Positions 42,856 to 44,953 of a stretch of DNA of 44,953 bases are shown one piece after another. Positions within the stretch are counted from its first letter, which is position 1; each line of letters opens with the position of its first letter. A program made the position numbers and the translations under genes. Location of the stretch: NCBI GenBank assembly GCA_027490055.1, contig JAIXYV010000055.1, forward strand, positions 1-44,953, read 5' to 3'. Below the pieces are notes generated by a model that made no database searches, was not told the DNA's origin, and saw only the letters and a program-made list of their open reading frames with translations. This DNA comes from Bacteroidota bacterium. Lineage in GTDB: Bacteria > Bacteroidota > Bacteroidia > NS11-12g > UBA955.

Positions 42856-42916
42856 ATGTTTTTAGGAAAGGTTTTTCACCCTATTGTAAAATAAATACAC
42901 CATAGGGCAGGTGCTA

Positions 42917-42946
42917 TTGTAGTTTAATTTCTATTTGTTAATTTTA
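42917..42946 (+). promoter_or_regulatory. Candidate promoter of the GIY-YIG gene
   Basis: TTG at 42917-42919 and TAATTTTA at 42939-42946, 19 bases apart. The -7 box differs from TAnnTTTG at the last base. It ends 4 bases before the ATG, implying a leaderless mRNA. Confidence 0.45.
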
Positions 42947-42950
42947 ATCT

Positions 42951-43232
42951 ATGAAACTACCATATTGTGTTTATATTTTATTTAGTGAATATGATCATCA
43001 GTTATACATTGGTTATACTTCAGATATTGAAAGAAGGTATGCTGAGCATACATCTGGTAATAGTCGTAGTACAAAATATAGAGGACCCTGGAAGCTGATT
43101 TTTATAGAATATTACTTATTTAAAGAGGATGCGAAAAAAAGAGAAAATTACTTCAAGAGTACAATTGGCAAGAGAGCACTTAAAATACTTTTAGCAGATA
43201 CATTTGAGAAATTAAAATATAAAAATATTTAA
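42951..43232 (+). CDS. Small GIY-YIG nuclease-superfamily protein
   Basis: 93 residues. The single domain carries the family motifs: VYIL at 7-10 and YIG at 19-21 (the GIY/YIG strands), R28-R29 with AEH at 31-33, STKYRGPW at 40-47, and the metal-binding Glu65 in KKRENYFKS. This is the stand-alone URI/UPF0213-like branch, frequent and often multicopy in Bacteroidota. Members are predicted DNA endonucleases, but few have been tested. It sits directly after the palindromic mosaic array downstream of tmRNA, an arrangement that raises the question whether nuclease and repeats are linked. No DNA-binding appendage is present. Confidence 0.92.
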   Translation: MKLPYCVYILFSEYDHQLYIGYTSDIERRYAEHTSGNSRSTKYRGPWKLIFIEYYLFKEDAKKRENYFKSTIGKRALKILLADTFEKLKYKNI

Positions 43233-43308
43233 ACATTTTTCTGGTAAGGCGCCCCCGAAGCAATTGGGAACAATGGCAGTTATTCCCTGCAAATCTCCCA
43301 ATTTTTCT

Positions 43309-43316
43309 TACCTTTG
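43309..43316 (+). promoter_or_regulatory. -7 element (TACCTTTG) of the dehydrogenase gene
   Basis: Matches TAnnTTTG and ends 8 bases before the ATG, implying a near-leaderless mRNA. No -33 TTG was seen. Confidence 0.55.
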
Positions 43317-43324
43317 TCCCTAAT

Positions 43325-44524
43325 ATGACAATCGCTTTCGGTATTCTGCGCGAGGAAAAACAACCTGCTGATAAACGTGTCGCTTTTACGCCGGCTCAAT
43401 GTGCCGAAATTAAAGCGGCTTATCCCAATATTGCTATTTTTATTCAGCCTTCTGATGACAGATGTTTTAGTAATGATCTTTATGAAAAAGTAGGTGTTGT
43501 TGTGCAGGAAGATTTATCACATTGCGATTACCTGTTTGGAATCAAAGAGGTGCCTTATGATAAATTGATAGCGAATAAAAATTACCTGTTCTTTTCGCAT
43601 ACCATCAAAAAGCAAGCGCATAATCAAAAGTTGATGAAAGCGCTTATTCAGCAGCAGGTGCGTTTAATCGACTACGAAACACTGCGCTGGAAGTCGGGCG
43701 ACCGAATATTAGGTTTTGGTCGTTTTGCCGGGGTGGTAGGTGCCTACAATGGGTTGCTGACCTGGGGTAAAAAATTCAAAACCTTCGATTTAAAACCGGC
43801 ACATTTATGTCTCGATTATGCTGAGCTTAAACAGGAACTTAAAAAGATGCAGTTGCCGAATATCAAAATTATTCTGACTGGTAATGGTCGTGTTTCTCTT
43901 GGTGCTCTCGAGCTGCTCAAAGAAGCCGGCATTAAGCAGGTCACCGCCGCTGATATTCTCACCAAAGTGTTTTCAGAACCGGTGTTTGCCGAATTGCTCA
44001 CCGAAAATTTATACGAAAGAATTGATGGTAAGCCTTACGATCGTAGCGATTTTCACCACGATCCAACGCGATACCGCTGTGTGTTCAGATACTACCTGCC
44101 GCAATGCGATATGCTGATTAATGGTATTTACTGGGATGCTAAAATGGATCGTTTGTTTTCTGAAAACGATACCCGCATGCCGACCTTCAAACCTAAGGTG
44201 ATTGCCGACATCAGCTGCGACATCAATGGCAGTGTGCCTATCACCATTAAAGATACCAAAATTTCTGATCCGGTTTTTGGATACGATCCGGTAAGTATGA
44301 AAGAATGTCCGCCCTACCAGGAGCATTCTATCGACATCATGGCGGTAAGTAATTTGCCTGCCGAATTACCGCGCGATGCCAGCGAGGGTTTTGGCGCCAT
44401 GCTCATCGAATATGTTGTGCCAGAATTGCTCAAACCCGAAAGCGCTATCATTGATAACGCCACCATTTGCAGTCACGGTAAATTACGCACAGAGTTTGAG
44501 TACCTGGCGGATTATGCGTATTGA
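43325..44524 (+). CDS. Saccharopine / alanine dehydrogenase-like NAD(P)-dependent oxidoreductase
   Basis: 399 residues. The N-terminal AlaDh/PNT-type domain starts FGILREEKQPADKRVAFTPAQCAEI, then YLFGIKEVPYDKL and NYLFFSHTIKKQAHNQKLMKALIQQQVRLIDYETLRW, a pattern shared with lysine-ketoglutarate reductase/saccharopine dehydrogenase rather than true alanine dehydrogenase. GFGRFAGVVGAYNGL is followed by a Rossmann segment IILTGNGRVSLGALELLKEAG (about 178-198). ISCDINGSVPIT and AVSNLPAELPRDASEGFG lie in the C-terminal part. It is cytoplasmic; the family oxidises amino acids or saccharopine with NAD(P). The specific substrate is not determined. No operon partner is seen. Confidence 0.82.
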   Translation: MTIAFGILREEKQPADKRVAFTPAQCAEIKAAYPNIAIFIQPSDDRCFSNDLYEKVGVVVQEDLSHCDYLFGIKEVPYDKLIANKNYLFFSHTIKKQAHNQKLMKALIQQQVRLIDYETLRWKSGDRILGFGRFAGVVGAYNGLLTWGKKFKTFDLKPAHLCLDYAELKQELKKMQLPNIKIILTGNGRVSLGALELLKEAGIKQVTAADILTKVFSEPVFAELLTENLYERIDGKPYDRSDFHHDPTRYRCVFRYYLPQCDMLINGIYWDAKMDRLFSENDTRMPTFKPKVIADISCDINGSVPITIKDTKISDPVFGYDPVSMKECPPYQEHSIDIMAVSNLPAELPRDASEGFGAMLIEYVVPELLKPESAIIDNATICSHGKLRTEFEYLADYAY

Positions 44525-44630
44525 GGGTGGGGGGCGTGTTGCATTGCTGACGCATGATGCCGGCGCCGCTGTCGCCTGTTGACGCTCCGCTTGGGTTAAA
44601 CACTGACATCATTCAGGCGGGGAAGTCGTC
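44525..44630. other. GC-rich non-coding stretch
   Basis: Contains a degenerate member (44556-44576) of the CCGGCRCCGCTG stem-loop family. No open frame is seen. Confidence 0.45.
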
Positions 44631-44790
44631 GCAAGAACATCGCCTATCTTTTTTTTGACACATAGGCCCACAATGGGTAGTAGACATAGAACACATTAAG
44701 ATCTCGCAATAATTATGTATACGTTAGTCTCGCTCCGCGAGATGTTTGAGGTATTGATGAAGATTTGATCTTTAACATATAGAGCTCTCG
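44631..44790. repeat. umuD-upstream repeat block, decayed copy B
   Basis: About 150 bases align with 10443-10600 in the same orientation, including the identical 18-base core at 44678-44695. The minus-strand frame from the equivalent ATG reads MSTTHCGPMCQKKDR and stops after about 22 codons, so no UmuD follows. It lies 107 bases after the dehydrogenase stop. Confidence 0.8.
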
Positions 44791-44914
44791 TATTCATTCG
44801 ATAACTGATGTATCATTAAAATTTACCGCTACACATGGAATAGACCGTTATGCGCCATTCATACTATGCCCATGGCAGCGGATGCAAATTACACGGCATC
44901 AATGGTGCATATTA

Positions 44915-44935
44915 ACCGGCACCGCTGAGGCCGGT
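44915..44935. repeat. GC-rich stem-loop, family copy 2
   Basis: ACCGGC / GCCGGT arms around a 9-base loop with ACCGCTG, the same architecture as 41904-41924. Confidence 0.6.
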
Positions 44936-44953
44936 CTACCTGGAACCATACGT

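Larger units (their letters stand above)
42498..42880 (+). repeat. Mosaic repeat array after the tmRNA (three terminator units)
   Basis: Three copies of an about 63-83-base unit (42498-42580, 42633-42716, 42818-42880) carry the same hairpin and GTTTTTAGGAAAGG tail. They alternate with a 43-base spacer copied at 42583-42625 and 42768-42810 (one mismatch). Inverted arms CCCTGTACC / GGTACAGGG (42574-42582, 42607-42615) and CCCTGCAGC / GCTGCAGGG (42725-42733, 42760-42768) are nested inside. No coding frame. Confidence 0.88.

Noticed and set aside
42498-42880. CRISPR array
   Set aside because: Units are few, long and contain terminator hairpins; spacers are themselves repeated, and there are no cas genes.
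43325-44524. True alanine dehydrogenase
   Set aside because: FSHTIKKQ and the DYE motif fit the saccharopine dehydrogenase/LKR branch better than Ald.
44631-44790. Complete second umuD gene
   Set aside because: The minus-strand frame stops after about 22 codons and no S24 peptidase motifs follow.

Overview
The window reads as a chromosomal segment of an AT-rich Bacteroidota (Bacteroidetes) genome. Evidence seen directly: C-terminal type IX secretion (T9SS type A) sorting domains on three secreted proteins (28.1, 11.5 and 3.0 kb), many upstream regions with the phylum's TTG-N19/22-TAnnTTTG promoter pattern, A-rich sequence instead of Shine-Dalgarno sites before start codons, several lipoproteins, and a tmRNA with a GENNFAMAA tag. 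The genus cannot be fixed from the sequence alone.

Layout. 0-7.6 kb is mostly housekeeping: a truncated DUF1573-like secreted protein, a small membrane protein, a DnaJ-domain membrane protein, a T9SS-secreted YCF48-like repeat protein, a DUF5522 mini-protein overlapping a small putative regulator, then a Ppx/GppA phosphatase, nucleoside diphosphate kinase, NAD kinase, and an exported barrel-like protein behind an unusually long leader. 7.7-10.4 kb is a translationally coupled mutagenesis/repair operon on the minus strand (umuD, umuC, SRAP peptidase, lipoprotein). Its upstream region holds a repeated block, a 25-bp perfect hairpin and a GC-rich repeat. An XRE regulator is divergent from a 1327-residue beta-helix/PKD adhesin (10.9-15.4 kb).

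16-25.4 kb carries signalling and small-molecule genes: a GAF/PAS histidine kinase with a response regulator, a two-gene unit encoding a DsbA/SpxH-like domain fused to a FAD monooxygenase plus a PLP-dependent aminotransferase/C-S lyase, and a FIST sensor protein coupled to a second, paralogous histidine kinase. 25.7-27.7 kb has a lipoprotein subtilase and a VOC-family protein.

28.1-39.3 kb is the most striking block: eight co-oriented exported proteins. They are an abundant-looking T9SS glycan-binding-like protein, a GH2/GH72-type TIM-barrel enzyme, two beta-barrel outer-membrane proteins, two lipoproteins with carbohydrate-binding-like C-terminal domains, a GH3 beta-glucosidase and a GH16 lipoprotein. 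This is the composition of a beta-glucan utilisation locus, but there is no SusC/SusD pair; the two unfamiliar barrels and two lipoproteins occupy that place. A third histidine kinase follows.

41.9-45 kb holds a heptamer tandem repeat, the tmRNA gene (ssrA), a mosaic of palindromic repeats that repeats the tmRNA-distal terminator three times, a GIY-YIG nuclease, a saccharopine/alanine-dehydrogenase-like enzyme, and a decayed second copy of the umuD upstream block. No CRISPR array, tRNA, rRNA, transposase or integrase was recognised.
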